Source of the DNA: Paucibacter sp. KBW04
GTDB lineage: Bacteria > Pseudomonadota > Gammaproteobacteria > Burkholderiales > Burkholderiaceae_C
Assembly: GCF_003852425.1 (NCBI RefSeq)
Contig: NZ_QAJN01000017.1
Coordinates: 62,001-126,000, forward strand
Length of the DNA: 64,000 nt
Direction: 5' to 3'
Each line of letters begins with the position of its first letter. The stretch's first letter is position 1. Made by a program: the position numbers and the translations under genes. This document shows positions 26,012 to 35,086 of this stretch, piece by piece. A model generated the notes under the pieces. The model saw only the letters and a program-made list of their open reading frames with translations, did not search any database and was not told the DNA's origin.

Positions 26012-27385
26012 TCAATCCACGGTCAAGCCATCACCACCCGACCAAGCCGCTGCCTCCACACCCAAGGCCGGCTCGCCCGCATGACGCACTCTTGCGGGAG
26101 GGAACTGCAGATTGAAGCGCGAGCCCTTGCCGGCCTCGCTCTGAATCGACAACTCGCCGCCGTGACGCTGCACCACATGCTTGACGATGGACAGACCCAG
26201 GCCCGTCCCCCCAGTTTCGCGAGAGCGGCTGCCATCCACGCGGTAGAAGCGTTCGGCCAGACGAGGCAGATGTTCGCGCGCAATGCCCAGGCCCGTGTCC
26301 TGCACACTCAGCTCACCGGCGCCATCTGGCAGCTCACGCCAGACCACGTCGATCTGTCCACCGGCCGGCGTGTAACGCACGGCATTGGTGACCAGATTGG
26401 CGGCCGCGCTGAGCAACTCCGACTCCACGCCCGCCAATTCCACCTGAGTAGCCGGCTGAACCTTGATCTCATGCTTGCCAGCCGAAAGCGCCACCGCATC
26501 GGACTGAATCCGGCCCAGCAAAGCATCGAGAGAAATCCAACGATCCGCCGCCGGCCTGGGGCTGCCTTCCAGCTGAGCCAGGGTCAGCAGATCGCTGACC
26601 AAGCCTTGCATGCGCTCGGTTTGCTGGCCCATCAGGGTCAACACACGACGTCGCTCGGCCTCGGTCAGGGGCAAGGAACTCATGGTCTCGATAAAGCCCG
26701 AGAGCACGGTCAAAGGCGTACGAATTTCGTGCGAGACATTGGCCACGAAGTCGCGCCGCATGGCATCGGCCCGCTCGCGCTCGGTGATGTCCTGGCTCAG
26801 CACCAGGCGCATGCCCTCGCCATAACAGCGCACCACGACGGATAGCGTGCCTTGGCCGCGCACATTGCTCAGCAACAAGGGGGCTTCAAAATGGCCGGCC
26901 TGCAAAAAGGCGACAAAAGCAGGTGAGCGGACCAGATTGGTGATGCGCTGACGCAGGTCCCGCTGCGGGTCGAGCGAGAAGTGATCGGCCGACACCCGGT
27001 TGCACCAGAGGATGTGATCCTGGCCGTCCAGCATCAACACCCCATTGGGCGAGGCCTCGATGGCGGACAAAAATTGCTCCAGCTGCAGGCGTTCGCGGGC
27101 GATGACTTTCTCGCGGTCACGCACCGCTCGCTCCATGCGATAGCCCAGCTCGCCCCATAAGCCGGTGTCACGCGGCGCCACATCCAGCTGCGAGCCGCGC
27201 AGCCACAGCAAGAGCCGATGGCCGCGCACCGCATCGATCAGCACCAAGGCACCGACCGCGGTAGCCGCCCCCAAGGCCTCGGCCAGCAAAGGAATATCAA
27301 ACAGCTTGCCGGCCCAAAGGCCGACGAAGGCACCCATGACCACCGCCAGGGCAGCCAAAACAAATCTCGGCAACAACCAACTCAC
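26012..27385 (-). CDS. phoR: phosphate regulon sensor histidine kinase PhoR
   Basis: 457 aa. Two membrane helices (about 6-27 and 33-52), a charged linker, a PAS domain (about 103-200, IEASPNGVLMLDGQDHILWCN), HisKA with FVANVSHEIRTPLTVLSGF (His219) and a HATPase domain with the N-box NLVTNAVRYTP, DTGLGIA and GTGLGLSIVKH. It senses phosphate status through PstSCAB-PhoU and phosphorylates PhoB. The start is GTG at 27385 with GGGAG a few bases upstream. A terminator-like hairpin separates it from phoB, so PhoR is probably made in smaller amounts. Confidence 0.95.
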   Translation of the reverse strand: MSWLLPRFVLAALAVVMGAFVGLWAGKLFDIPLLAEALGAATAVGALVLIDAVRGHRLLLWLRGSQLDVAPRDTGLWGELGYRMERAVRDREKVIARERLQLEQFLSAIEASPNGVLMLDGQDHILWCNRVSADHFSLDPQRDLRQRITNLVRSPAFVAFLQAGHFEAPLLLSNVRGQGTLSVVVRCYGEGMRLVLSQDITERERADAMRRDFVANVSHEIRTPLTVLSGFIETMSSLPLTEAERRRVLTLMGQQTERMQGLVSDLLTLAQLEGSPRPAADRWISLDALLGRIQSDAVALSAGKHEIKVQPATQVELAGVESELLSAAANLVTNAVRYTPAGGQIDVVWRELPDGAGELSVQDTGLGIAREHLPRLAERFYRVDGSRSRETGGTGLGLSIVKHVVQRHGGELSIQSEAGKGSRFNLQFPPARVRHAGEPALGVEAAAWSGGDGLTVD

Positions 27386-27413
27386 CTGAACTCCCGGTTC
27401 TGGTTGATCAAGT

Positions 27414-27437
27414 AAAACAGGGGCTTGTTAGCCCCTG
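27414..27437 (-). terminator. intra-operon hairpin between phoB and phoR
   Basis: On the minus strand CAGGGGCT and AGCCCCTG form an 8-bp stem around AACA (27418-27437), followed by TTTTAC. It lies 3 bases after the phoB stop and 29 bases before the phoR start, so it is positioned to attenuate phoR. Confidence 0.7.
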
Positions 27438-27440
27438 ATC

Positions 27441-28142
27441 TCAAGCCTGCAGAGCAGCCGACAGCTGCGTCAGCCGGTAGCCCGCACCCCGCACGGTCTC
27501 AATCATGCGCGCGCAATGCACCCGCTCCAGCGCCTCACGCAAGCGCTTGACGTGCACGTCGACGGTACGCTCTTCAATGAACACATGGTCGCCCCAGACC
27601 CTGTCGAGCAGCTGCGAACGGCTGTGCACGCGCTCGGGATGGGTCATGAAGAAATGCAGCAGGCGGAACTCGGTCGGGCCCAGCTTGACCTCGGCACCTT
27701 CGCGGCTGACGCGGCGGGTGCCTGGGTCCAGGCTAAGGCCGGAAATTTCTACCAGCGAGTCCAGGGCCTCGGGTGCCTTGCGCCGCAGCACCGCACGGAT
27801 GCGGGCCAGCAACTCATTGGTCGAGAAAGGTTTGGTGAGATAGTCATCCGCGCCGGCATCTAGGCCGGAGACCTTGTCGGTCTCCTCGGCTCTGGCGGTA
27901 AGCATGATGATGGGCAATTCCTTGGTGCGTACGGCGGAGCGCCATTGCCGCGCCAAGGCCAAACCCGACTGGCCGGGCAACATCCAGTCCAGCACCACCA
28001 GATCGGGCAGCACCCGATCCACTTCGTACTGGGCCTGGTCCGCGCTGGAGGCCAGGGTCACTTCAAAACCTGCGTGACGCAGATTGATGGAAATCAGCTC
28101 GGCAATCGCCGACTCGTCTTCCACCACAAGAATTCGGCTCAT
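27441..28142 (-). CDS. phoB: phosphate regulon response regulator PhoB
   Basis: 233 aa, OmpR/PhoB class. Receiver domain (1-122) with acidic pocket VVEDES, phospho-acceptor Asp52 in LVVLDWMLPGQSG, the conserved Thr in IMLTAR and the switch Lys in YLTKPFS; the C-terminal winged helix has LGPTEFRLLHFFMTHPERV and RTVDVHVKRLREAL. It binds Pho boxes such as the one before pstS. ATG 28142 is chosen since SRILVVEDE is the family start; the frame runs further upstream without similarity. It is 34 bases after phoU. Confidence 0.97.
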   Translation of the reverse strand: MSRILVVEDESAIAELISINLRHAGFEVTLASSADQAQYEVDRVLPDLVVLDWMLPGQSGLALARQWRSAVRTKELPIIMLTARAEETDKVSGLDAGADDYLTKPFSTNELLARIRAVLRRKAPEALDSLVEISGLSLDPGTRRVSREGAEVKLGPTEFRLLHFFMTHPERVHSRSQLLDRVWGDHVFIEERTVDVHVKRLREALERVHCARMIETVRGAGYRLTQLSAALQA

Positions 28143-28176
28143 ATTCTTCCCTCGTGTCTGGGCTTGGCGAGGCGGC

Positions 28177-28884
28177 TCAGCGAACCATGGTCTCGACGGC
28201 CTCGGGCGTGTTGTGGCGCACATCCGTGCCCTTGACCACATAGATGATGACTTCGGCCAAGTTCTTGGCGTGATCGCCCACCCGCTCGATAGCCTTGGCC
28301 ACGAAGACCATATCGATGGCCGAGGAGATGGTGCGGGGGTCTTCCATCATGTAGGTGATCAGCTTGCGCAGCAGGCCATCGAACTCCTTGTCGATCTGGT
28401 CGTCCTGTTTGAGCACTTCCACCGCACGGTCCACATCCAGGCGAGCAAAAGCATCCAAGGCCTTGCGCAGCAGGGCCGTGGCCAACTCGGCCTCAAATGC
28501 CAGGTCGGACATGGGCAGGCGCAGACGGCTGGAAACGCCGGAGTTGATCAGGCGCTGCACGGTGCGAGCCACGCGGGCCGCCTCGTCGCCGACGCGCTCC
28601 AGATTAGCGATGGTCTTGGAGATGGCGATCAGCAAACGCAGATCGCGGGCAGTGGGCTGGCGACGGGCGATGATGCTGGAGAGATCGCGATCAATCTCGA
28701 CCTCCATGGCATTGACCTGCTCTTCCTGCTTGAGCACGGCGCTGGCGATATCGCTGCTGAAAGAGGTCAGGGCCAATACGGCCTGAGCCACCTGGGACTC
28801 AACCAGACCGCCCATCTCCAGGACGCGGGTGGAGATGCCGCTCAGTTCTGCGTCGAATTGTGTGGAGAGATGCTTGTCACTCAT
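28177..28884 (-). CDS. phoU: phosphate transport/signalling regulator PhoU
   Basis: 235 aa, two tandem PhoU helical bundles with metal-cluster motifs: ISKTIANLERVGDEAARVA in the first repeat and VFVAKAIERVGDHAKNLAE in the second. PhoU restrains PstSCAB and tells PhoR when phosphate is plentiful. ATG 28884 is preceded by AGGAA at a normal distance; a TTG-type upstream extension is unlikely. It lies 113 bases after pstB, in the standard operon order. Confidence 0.96.
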   Translation of the reverse strand: MSDKHLSTQFDAELSGISTRVLEMGGLVESQVAQAVLALTSFSSDIASAVLKQEEQVNAMEVEIDRDLSSIIARRQPTARDLRLLIAISKTIANLERVGDEAARVARTVQRLINSGVSSRLRLPMSDLAFEAELATALLRKALDAFARLDVDRAVEVLKQDDQIDKEFDGLLRKLITYMMEDPRTISSAIDMVFVAKAIERVGDHAKNLAEVIIYVVKGTDVRHNTPEAVETMVR

Positions 28885-28997
28885 GGTGATTTCCTGAATC
28901 AAAAGTGGGGCCCGTCAGACCGAGCCTCAATCCATATCAAAAGCGCGCAGCGTTGAGGTCGGTGCGACATCGCAGCTGCGAGCGGCAAGGGCCGGAA

Positions 28998-29783
28998 TCA
29001 GCCGAAACGGCCAGTGATGTAGTCCTCAGTGTCCTTGCGCTTGGGCTTCATGAAGAGCTCGGCGGTGGGGCCAAACTCGATCAGATCGCCCAGATACATA
29101 TAGGCCGTGTAGTCCGAGCAGCGGGCGGCCTGCTGCATATTGTGGGTGACGATGGCGACGGTGTAGTCGCTCTTCAACTCGTGGATCAGCTCTTCGATCT
29201 TGCCGGTAGAGATGGGGTCCAGGGCCGAGCAAGGCTCGTCCAGCAAGAGGATCTCGGGCTTGATGGCAATGCCGCGTGCGATGCACAGGCGCTGCTGCTG
29301 CCCCCCCGACAGGCCGGAGCCGCTCTGGTTCAGCTTGTCCTTGACCTCATTCCACAGCGCCGACTTCTTCAAGGCCCATTCGACCCGCTCGTCCATCTCG
29401 ACCCGCGGCAGGGTTTCGAACAAACGCACGCCGAACGCGATGTTGTCGTAGATGGACATGGGAAAAGGCGTGGGCTTCTGGAAGACCATGCCGATCTTGG
29501 CGCGGATCAGCGAGACATCATCCTTGGAGGTCAGGATGTTGTTGCCGTCCAGCAAGATCTCGCCTTCTGCGCGCTGCTCGGGATAGAGCTCAAACATGCG
29601 GTTCAGGGTGCGCAGCAAGGTGGACTTGCCGCAGCCCGAGGGGCCGATGAAGGCGGTGACCTTCTTTTCCGGAATGTCCAGATTGATGTTCTTGAGCGCG
29701 AGGAAATTGCCGTAATAGAAATTCAGATTACGAACCGAGAGCTTGGCCCGCTCGGTGATGGGCATATCGACTTTGGCGTCCAT
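28998..29783 (-). CDS. pstB: phosphate ABC transporter ATP-binding protein
   Basis: 261 aa. Walker [11 protein letters not shown]-loop in [13 protein letters not shown], signature [13 protein letters not shown], Walker [14 protein letters not shown] and H-loop [10 protein letters not shown] are all present; the sequence [12 protein letters not shown] is diagnostic of PstB. It powers high-affinity phosphate uptake from the cytoplasmic face. ATG 29783 follows pstA by 15 bases. Confidence 0.97.
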   Translation of the reverse strand: MDAKVDMPITERAKLSVRNLNFYYGNFLALKNINLDIPEKKVTAFIGPSGCGKSTLLRTLNRMFELYPEQRAEGEILLDGNNILTSKDDVSLIRAKIGMVFQKPTPFPMSIYDNIAFGVRLFETLPRVEMDERVEWALKKSALWNEVKDKLNQSGSGLSGGQQQRLCIARGIAIKPEILLLDEPCSALDPISTGKIEELIHELKSDYTVAIVTHNMQQAARCSDYTAYMYLGDLIEFGPTAELFMKPKRKDTEDYITGRFG

Positions 29784-29798
29784 GATTGTGGGTTCCGC

Positions 29799-30683
29799 TC
29801 AGTGCTTGTTCTTGAAGAGGACGCGCGCCAGGATGTTCAGCAGCAGCACGCCCATGGTGATGATGAATACGCCCGCCCAGGCCAGCTTTTGCCAGTTTTC
29901 GTAGGGGCTCATGGCGAACTTGAAGATGGTGACCGGCAGGCTGGCCATGGGTTGCGTCATGTCCGAGGTCCAGAACTGGTTGGACAGGGCCGTGAACAAC
30001 AGGGGCGCCGTCTCACCCGAGATGCGCGCCAGGGCCAGCAGGATGCCGGTCAGCACGCCAGCACGGGCCGCCTTCAGGGTCACCGACAGAATGACCTTCC
30101 ACTTGGGCGTGCCCAGGGCATAGGCGGCTTCACGCAAGGCGTTGGGGATCAGGCTCAGCATATTCTCGGTCTGACGGATCACCACCGGAATGACGATCAG
30201 GGCCAAGGCCAAGACGCCGGCAAAGCCAGAGAAGGACTGCATGCGCGCGACCACCAGGCCGTAGATGAACAGACCCACGACGATGGAAGGCGCCGACAAG
30301 AGGATGTCGTTGATGAAACGCACGACGCTGCCCAGCCAGCTCTTCTGGCCGTACTCGGCCAGATAGATGCCAGCCAGGATGCCGATGGGCGTGCCCAGCA
30401 GCGTGGCCAGGCCCACCATCATGACGGAGCCGAAGATGGCGTTGGCGAGACCCCCCGTTTCGGCCAGCGGAGGCGGCGTCATTTCGCTGAAAGTGGCAAA
30501 GCTCAGGCCACCCACGCCCAGGCGCACGGTCTCAAACAAGATCCAGAACAACCAGACCAGGCCGAAAGCCATGGAGGCCAGGGCCAGTACCAGGGCGATC
30601 GCGTTGACGCGCTTACGCTTGCGATGCATGGCCAAACGGCTGGCGCTCATGCCGCTGGCATTGACAGTTGCGGGGGTACTCAT
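29799..30683 (-). CDS. pstA: phosphate ABC transporter permease PstA
   Basis: 294 aa with six membrane helices after a basic N-terminus ([14 protein letters not shown]). The permease EAA loop is in [16 protein letters not shown]. It forms the inner-membrane channel with PstC. The ATG overlaps the pstC stop by ATGA, so the two permeases are translationally coupled. Confidence 0.96.
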   Translation of the reverse strand: MSTPATVNASGMSASRLAMHRKRKRVNAIALVLALASMAFGLVWLFWILFETVRLGVGGLSFATFSEMTPPPLAETGGLANAIFGSVMMVGLATLLGTPIGILAGIYLAEYGQKSWLGSVVRFINDILLSAPSIVVGLFIYGLVVARMQSFSGFAGVLALALIVIPVVIRQTENMLSLIPNALREAAYALGTPKWKVILSVTLKAARAGVLTGILLALARISGETAPLLFTALSNQFWTSDMTQPMASLPVTIFKFAMSPYENWQKLAWAGVFIITMGVLLLNILARVLFKNKH

Positions 30684-31705
30684 GTGCGCGTCCCTTCATT
30701 CTTCTTCAAGCGCGACAGCAGGATCTTGGAGCAGGCCAGCACCACAAAGGTGATGAAGAACAGCACCAGACCCAGATAGATCAGCGAAGCCTGGTGCAGG
30801 CCCTCGCCTGCTTCGGCAAATTCATTGGCCAGGGCCGAGGTGATGCTGTTGGCCGCCTCGAACACTGACAGGGAATTGAGCTGGTTCATATTGCCGATGA
30901 CGAAGGTCACGGCCATGGTCTCACCCAGGGCGCGACCCAGGCCTAGCATGATGCCGCCCATCACACCGGTCTTGGTATAAGGCAAGACCACACGCCACAT
31001 CACTTCCCAGGTGGTGGCACCCAGGCCGTAGGCGGATTCCTTCAGCATGGCTGGCGTGACCTCGAACACATCACGCATCACCGCCGCGATGAAGGGGATG
31101 ATCATGATGGCCAGAATGATGCCGGCAGACAGAATGCCGATGCCAACCGGAGGGCCGGAAACCAAGGTGCTCAGGAAAGGCACGCCGGTCAGCGCAGACT
31201 GCAAAGGCTGCTGAACATAAGTTGCCAGGATGGGGCCGAAAACCAGCAAACCCCACATGCCGTAGACGATGGAAGGCACGGCCGCCAGCAACTCCACCGC
31301 CACGCCCAGAGGACGCTTGAGCCAGTTGGGCGAGAGTTCGGTCAGGAACAGCGCAATACCAAAGCTCACCGGCACGGCAATCAGCAAGGCGATGAACGAG
31401 GTCATCAAGGTGCCGTAAATCATCACCAGACCGCCGAACTTCTCCTGCACCGGATCCCATTCGCTGGTCCACAGAAAGCTCAGACCGAACTCGCGAATCG
31501 CAGGCAGCGCGCCGATCACCAAGGAGATGATGATGCCCACCAACAAGGCCAGGGTCAGCCAAGCGGCGCCATGGGCCAGGAAGGAAAACAGGGTATCCGC
31601 CCAGGGGGCCAGGACCCGCCGCTGCGGCGGCTGGCTCTGCGGCTGCGTCTTCTTCAAGACATCAGCGCCGGACTCAAAATTATTGGCTGGGAGTATTGCG
31701 GCCAC
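30680..31705 (-). CDS. pstC: phosphate ABC transporter permease PstC
   Basis: 341 aa, six membrane helices; typical segments are [50 protein letters not shown] and the EAA-type loop [16 protein letters not shown]. The start is GTG at 31705 with GGAGG five bases upstream, a strong ribosome site that settles the choice. It follows pstS by about 127 bases containing a terminator-like hairpin, so pstCAB expression probably depends on readthrough. Confidence 0.96.
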   Translation of the reverse strand: MAAILPANNFESGADVLKKTQPQSQPPQRRVLAPWADTLFSFLAHGAAWLTLALLVGIIISLVIGALPAIREFGLSFLWTSEWDPVQEKFGGLVMIYGTLMTSFIALLIAVPVSFGIALFLTELSPNWLKRPLGVAVELLAAVPSIVYGMWGLLVFGPILATYVQQPLQSALTGVPFLSTLVSGPPVGIGILSAGIILAIMIIPFIAAVMRDVFEVTPAMLKESAYGLGATTWEVMWRVVLPYTKTGVMGGIMLGLGRALGETMAVTFVIGNMNQLNSLSVFEAANSITSALANEFAEAGEGLHQASLIYLGLVLFFITFVVLACSKILLSRLKKNEGTRT

Positions 31706-31771
31706 GTGGCCTCCGCATGCTTGTGCGTTGATGAAAAATTCAGCGTCAATTGACCGGACAAAAGACGCAAC

Positions 31772-31804
31772 AAAATCCGGGTAAACCTTGGGAGCCTACC
31801 CGGA
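31772..31804 (-). terminator. hairpin between pstS and pstC
   Basis: On the minus strand TCCGGGTA and TACCCGGA form an 8-bp stem (31797-31804 with 31776-31783) with a 13-base loop, followed by TTTTGTT. It lies about 30 bases after the pstS stop and would partly end transcription there, giving excess binding protein over permease. Confidence 0.65.
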
Positions 31805-31832
31805 CTTCGTGACCTGAGAGCTCAGGCAGGGC

Positions 31833-32873
31833 TTACTTGTAGCTGATGGCCTTACCGGAAGCGTCCTTCAGATTGTCGGCCCATTGCTTGCGAACCAGAT
31901 CCTTGACAGATGTAGGCAGGGGCACGTAATCCAGGTCATCGGCCGTCTTGTCACCGGCATTGAAAGCCCAGTCGAAGAATTTCAGCGTGTTGGCAGCGAC
32001 GGCAGGCTTGTCTTGGACCTTGTGCACCAAGATGAAGGTGGCGCCGGTGATGGGCCAGCTGTCCTTGCCGGCTTGCTCGGTCAGGACTTGGTAGAAGCTC
32101 TTGGACCATTCCGCACCTGCGGCAGCGGCCTTGAAAGCCGCGTCGCTAGGAGCGACATAGGCGCCAGACTGGTTGCGCAGCAGCACATGGGCCATCTTGT
32201 TTTGCTTGGCGTAGGCGTACTCGACATAACCGATGGAGTTGGGCAGGCGCTGAACATACGACGACACGCCTTCATTGCCCTTGCCACCCGCGCCGGTAGG
32301 CCAGTTCACAGCCGTGCCCTCGCCCACCTTTGACTTCCAGTCGGCGTTGACCTTGGACAGATAGTTGGTGAACAAGAAGCTGGTACCCGAACCGTCGGCG
32401 CGGCGCACCACGGCAATCGCTGCGTCAGGCAGAGGCACACCGGGGTTCAGGGCTGCCAGGGCGGGATCGTTCCACTTGGCGATTTTGCCCAGATAGATGT
32501 CTGCCAGCACGGCGCCGGTCATGCGCACCTGGCCCGGGGCGATACCCTTGATATTGACCACGGGCACGACGCCGCCGATGACGGTGGGGAACTGGATCAT
32601 GCCGTCCTTGGCCAGTTCTTCGTCCTTCAGGGGCGCATCCGAGGCACCAAAGTCAACGGTCTTGGCCTTGATCTGGCGGATGCCAGCACCCGAACCGACG
32701 GATTGATAGTTGATGCGAGCACCGCTGACCTTGTTATAGGCGTCGGCCCATTTGGCGTAGATCGGGGCCGGGAAAGACGCACCGGCTCCGGTCACGTCCT
32801 GAGCTTGTGCGCTAGAAAACACAGCCATGGCGGCGGCGAGAACGAATCCGGTACGGACTTGAGTGAATTTCAT
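31833..32873 (-). CDS. pstS: phosphate-binding periplasmic protein PstS
   Basis: 346 aa with signal peptide (VRTGFVLAAAMAVFSSAQAQ). The mature protein begins DVTGAGASFPAPIYAKWAD, the PstS signature that binds phosphate; other contacts are in VGSGAGIRQI, DFGASDAPL and RADGSGTSFLF. It delivers phosphate to PstCAB. AGGTAGCTC precedes the ATG as ribosome site, and a PhoB box lies 55 bases upstream. Genes follow in the order pstC-pstA-pstB-phoU-phoB-phoR. Confidence 0.97.
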   Translation of the reverse strand: MKFTQVRTGFVLAAAMAVFSSAQAQDVTGAGASFPAPIYAKWADAYNKVSGARINYQSVGSGAGIRQIKAKTVDFGASDAPLKDEELAKDGMIQFPTVIGGVVPVVNIKGIAPGQVRMTGAVLADIYLGKIAKWNDPALAALNPGVPLPDAAIAVVRRADGSGTSFLFTNYLSKVNADWKSKVGEGTAVNWPTGAGGKGNEGVSSYVQRLPNSIGYVEYAYAKQNKMAHVLLRNQSGAYVAPSDAAFKAAAAGAEWSKSFYQVLTEQAGKDSWPITGATFILVHKVQDKPAVAANTLKFFDWAFNAGDKTADDLDYVPLPTSVKDLVRKQWADNLKDASGKAISYK

Positions 32874-32911
32874 GAGCTACCTATCACTGTCGGGGGTTGG
32901 CAATGGACTGC

Positions 32912-32945
32912 ATCCTATGTCTCGAATATGACATCCACGTGACAG
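32912..32945 (-). promoter_or_regulatory. PhoB box and -10 element of pstS
   Basis: On the minus strand CTGTCAC-GTGG-ATGTCAT (32945 to 32928) is two 7-base direct repeats 11 bases apart, close to the PhoB consensus CTGTCAT-N4-CTGTCAT. A -10-like TAGGAT (32917-32912) follows after 10 bases, the normal arrangement for a Pho promoter in which the box replaces the -35. Confidence 0.85.
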
Positions 32946-32993
32946 AAAGAGGCAAACGGGCGGCATCAAAACGCCATATTACCGGCAAGCGTT

Positions 32994-33023
32994 CCGTCAC
33001 ATTCAATTCATTGAATCGTCATA
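32994..33023 (+). promoter_or_regulatory. possible operator before the fasciclin gene
   Basis: CCGTCAC, AATTCAT and TCGTCAT occur at exact 11-base steps, resembling degenerate Pho-box units. The same bases hold the palindrome ATTCAAT-TC-ATTGAAT (33001-33016). It lies about 50 bases before the ATG. Low certainty as a PhoB site. Confidence 0.35.
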
Positions 33024-33069
33024 TCGACTGCCTAAGCTCCGTGCCACACCAATCCTGGAGCTCTTCAGC

Positions 33070-33573
33070 ATGTTGATGAAAACAACTCTTCTTCGCCGTC
33101 ATCTGGGCCTGCTCGGCGCCAGCGCACTGGTTCTGAGCCTGGTAGCCTGCGCAAGCACGCCTGCACCCCTGCCCTTGACTGAAAGCCTGGCTCGCCAGCC
33201 CGAACTGAGCACCTTCAATCGCCTGATCGAAAAGGCCGGTTTGCAAGACAGTCTGCGCGCCGCCGGCCCCTTGACCGTGTTTGCCCCCAACAACGAGGCG
33301 TTCAAGGCCGTGCCTGCCAAGACCCTGGAAGCGTTGAGCCAGGATCCCGTGCAACTCAAGGCCGTGTTGAGCTACCACATCGTGCCCGCCAAGCTGGAAG
33401 CCGCTGAAATTCAGAATGGCCATCTGAAGACACTGAACGGCGCCAATTTGTCAGCCGCTCGCGCCGGGACTTTTGTGACCATCGAAGAAGCCGTCGTGCA
33501 AACCGCCGATCTCAAGGCCAGCAACGGCGTCGCGCACGTCGTGGACCGCGTGCTTTTGCCGCCCAAGAAGTAA
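33070..33573 (+). CDS. fasciclin-domain lipoprotein
   Basis: 167 aa. The N-terminus has basic residues, a hydrophobic stretch and a lipobox LSLVAC (cleavage before Cys29), so it should be lipid-anchored in the envelope. Residues about 40-165 form one FAS1 domain: LSTFNRLIEKAGLQDSL, GPLTVFAPNNEAF, LKAVLSYHIVP and the closing VAHVVDRVLLPP. FAS1 domains usually mediate adhesion or surface association; the precise role is unknown. The GGAG ribosome site favours ATG 33070 over 33076. It stands alone between glmM and pstS, on the opposite strand to both. Confidence 0.9.
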   Translation: MLMKTTLLRRHLGLLGASALVLSLVACASTPAPLPLTESLARQPELSTFNRLIEKAGLQDSLRAAGPLTVFAPNNEAFKAVPAKTLEALSQDPVQLKAVLSYHIVPAKLEAAEIQNGHLKTLNGANLSAARAGTFVTIEEAVVQTADLKASNGVAHVVDRVLLPPKK

Positions 33574-33618
33574 AGCCAAGCCCTGGATTCGGACTTTAGA
33601 GGGGCGACAAGCCTCAAG

Positions 33619-33653
33619 AAAAAGGCCACTGCGGTAATCGCAGTGGCCTTTTT
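33619..33653. terminator. strong bidirectional terminator
   Basis: AAAAAGGCCACTGCG and CGCAGTGGCCTTTTT form a perfect 15-bp stem around GTAAT, between the convergent fasciclin gene and glmM, with T-runs on both strands. Confidence 0.92.
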
Positions 33654-33716
33654 TCATTCCCTCGACTCAAGCGAGCGAAACAGCCGCCGCAAGCCTTGCG
33701 GCCCGCGACGACTTGG

Positions 33717-35048
33717 TCAGGCGTTTACCGCACGCACCAGGCGCTCTGCACATTGCTTGGCCAACTCCGCATCACTGGCCTCCACCATCACGCGCAGCAA
33801 GGGCTCGGTCCCCGAGGCGCGGATCAAGACACGGCCCCGCGAACCCAACTCGGCCGTCACCTCGGCCTGTTCTCGCGCCAAGACGGCGTTGCTCTTCCAG
33901 TCTTGCCCGGCTTGCAAACGCACATTGATCATGGTCTGAGGGAACAGGGTCACGGCAGCCAACTGCTCGGCCAAGGACTTGCCAGAGCGGCACACCGACT
34001 GCAGGATCAACAAGGCACTGACGATGCCGTCGCCGGTGGTGTGCTTGTCCAAGGCCAGCAAATGGCCCGAACCTTCGCCACCCAACTCCCAGCCGCGGGC
34101 ACTCAGTTCCTCCAGCACATAGCGATCACCCACCTTGGCGCGAACAAAGTCCACATCCAAAGCCTTGATCGCCAGTTCGACCGCCATATTGGTCATCAAG
34201 GTACCCACAGCACCGGGTACGCGCAGGCCCTGGCCCAATCGATTGGCCACCATGATGTAGAGCAACTCGTCGCCGTTGTAGAGGCGCCCCTCAGCATCAA
34301 CCAGTTGCAGGCGATCGGCGTCACCATCCAAAGCCACGCCGTAGTGGGCACCATGATCCTTCACCGCCTTCACCAAGGCGGCTGGCGAGGTGGCACCGAA
34401 ACCGGCATTGATATTGAAGCCATCGGGATTGCAGCCGATGGAAATGACCTCAGCCCCCAACTCGTGGAAGACATCGGGCGCCACGTGGTAGCCCGCGCCA
34501 TGGGCCGCGTCCACCACAATCTTCAGACCCTTCAGCGTCAGGTCTGAGCCAAAGCTGTTTTTGCAGAACTCGATATAACGACCCCGAGCATCGGCCAAGC
34601 GCTTGGCGCGTCCCAGATTGGCGGAATCGATCCAGGTCGGCGGCTCTTCCAACGCGGCCTCAACGGCCAGCTCCCAGGCATCGGGCAGCTTCTCGCCCTT
34701 GGCCGAGAAGAACTTAATGCCATTGTCCGCAAAGGGATTGTGGGAGGCGCTGATCACCACGCCCAAGTCCTGGCGCAAGGCACGGGTCAGATAAGCGACA
34801 CCCGGTGTTGGCAGTGGGCCGGTCAACAAAACATCGACGCCGGCCGAAGCAAAGCCCGCCTCAAGAGCCGACTCGATCATGTAACCAGAAATACGCGTGT
34901 CCTTGCCAATCAAGACGGTCGGGCGCGCGCTTCGTTTGCGCAAGACCTGGCCCACGGCATGACCCAGACGCAACATGAAATCGGGGGTGATGGGTGACTG
35001 GCCCACGGTGCCACGGATTCCATCGGTACCAAAATACTTACGGCTCAT
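33717..35048 (-). CDS. glmM: phosphoglucosamine mutase
   Basis: 443 aa. Converts glucosamine-6-phosphate to glucosamine-1-phosphate for UDP-GlcNAc, hence peptidoglycan and LPS. Motifs: [11 protein letters not shown] at the start, phosphoserine loop ISASHNP (Ser102), metal loop DGDADR, and [14 protein letters not shown] at the C-terminus. ATG 35048 is chosen because AGGAGG ends nine bases before it; the in-frame ATG at 35057 would touch the ribosome site. It follows folP by 38 bases, the conserved folP-glmM pair. Confidence 0.97.
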   Translation of the reverse strand: MSRKYFGTDGIRGTVGQSPITPDFMLRLGHAVGQVLRKRSARPTVLIGKDTRISGYMIESALEAGFASAGVDVLLTGPLPTPGVAYLTRALRQDLGVVISASHNPFADNGIKFFSAKGEKLPDAWELAVEAALEEPPTWIDSANLGRAKRLADARGRYIEFCKNSFGSDLTLKGLKIVVDAAHGAGYHVAPDVFHELGAEVISIGCNPDGFNINAGFGATSPAALVKAVKDHGAHYGVALDGDADRLQLVDAEGRLYNGDELLYIMVANRLGQGLRVPGAVGTLMTNMAVELAIKALDVDFVRAKVGDRYVLEELSARGWELGGEGSGHLLALDKHTTGDGIVSALLILQSVCRSGKSLAEQLAAVTLFPQTMINVRLQAGQDWKSNAVLAREQAEVTAELGSRGRVLIRASGTEPLLRVMVEASDAELAKQCAERLVRAVNA

Positions 35049-35086
35049 TGAGAGCATCCTCCTGATTGAATCTGAAACATTGTCCG

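Noticed and set aside
28905-30779. 624-codon plus-strand frame opposite pstB and pstA
   Set aside because: Mirror of two well-supported transporter genes; composition biased and motif-free.
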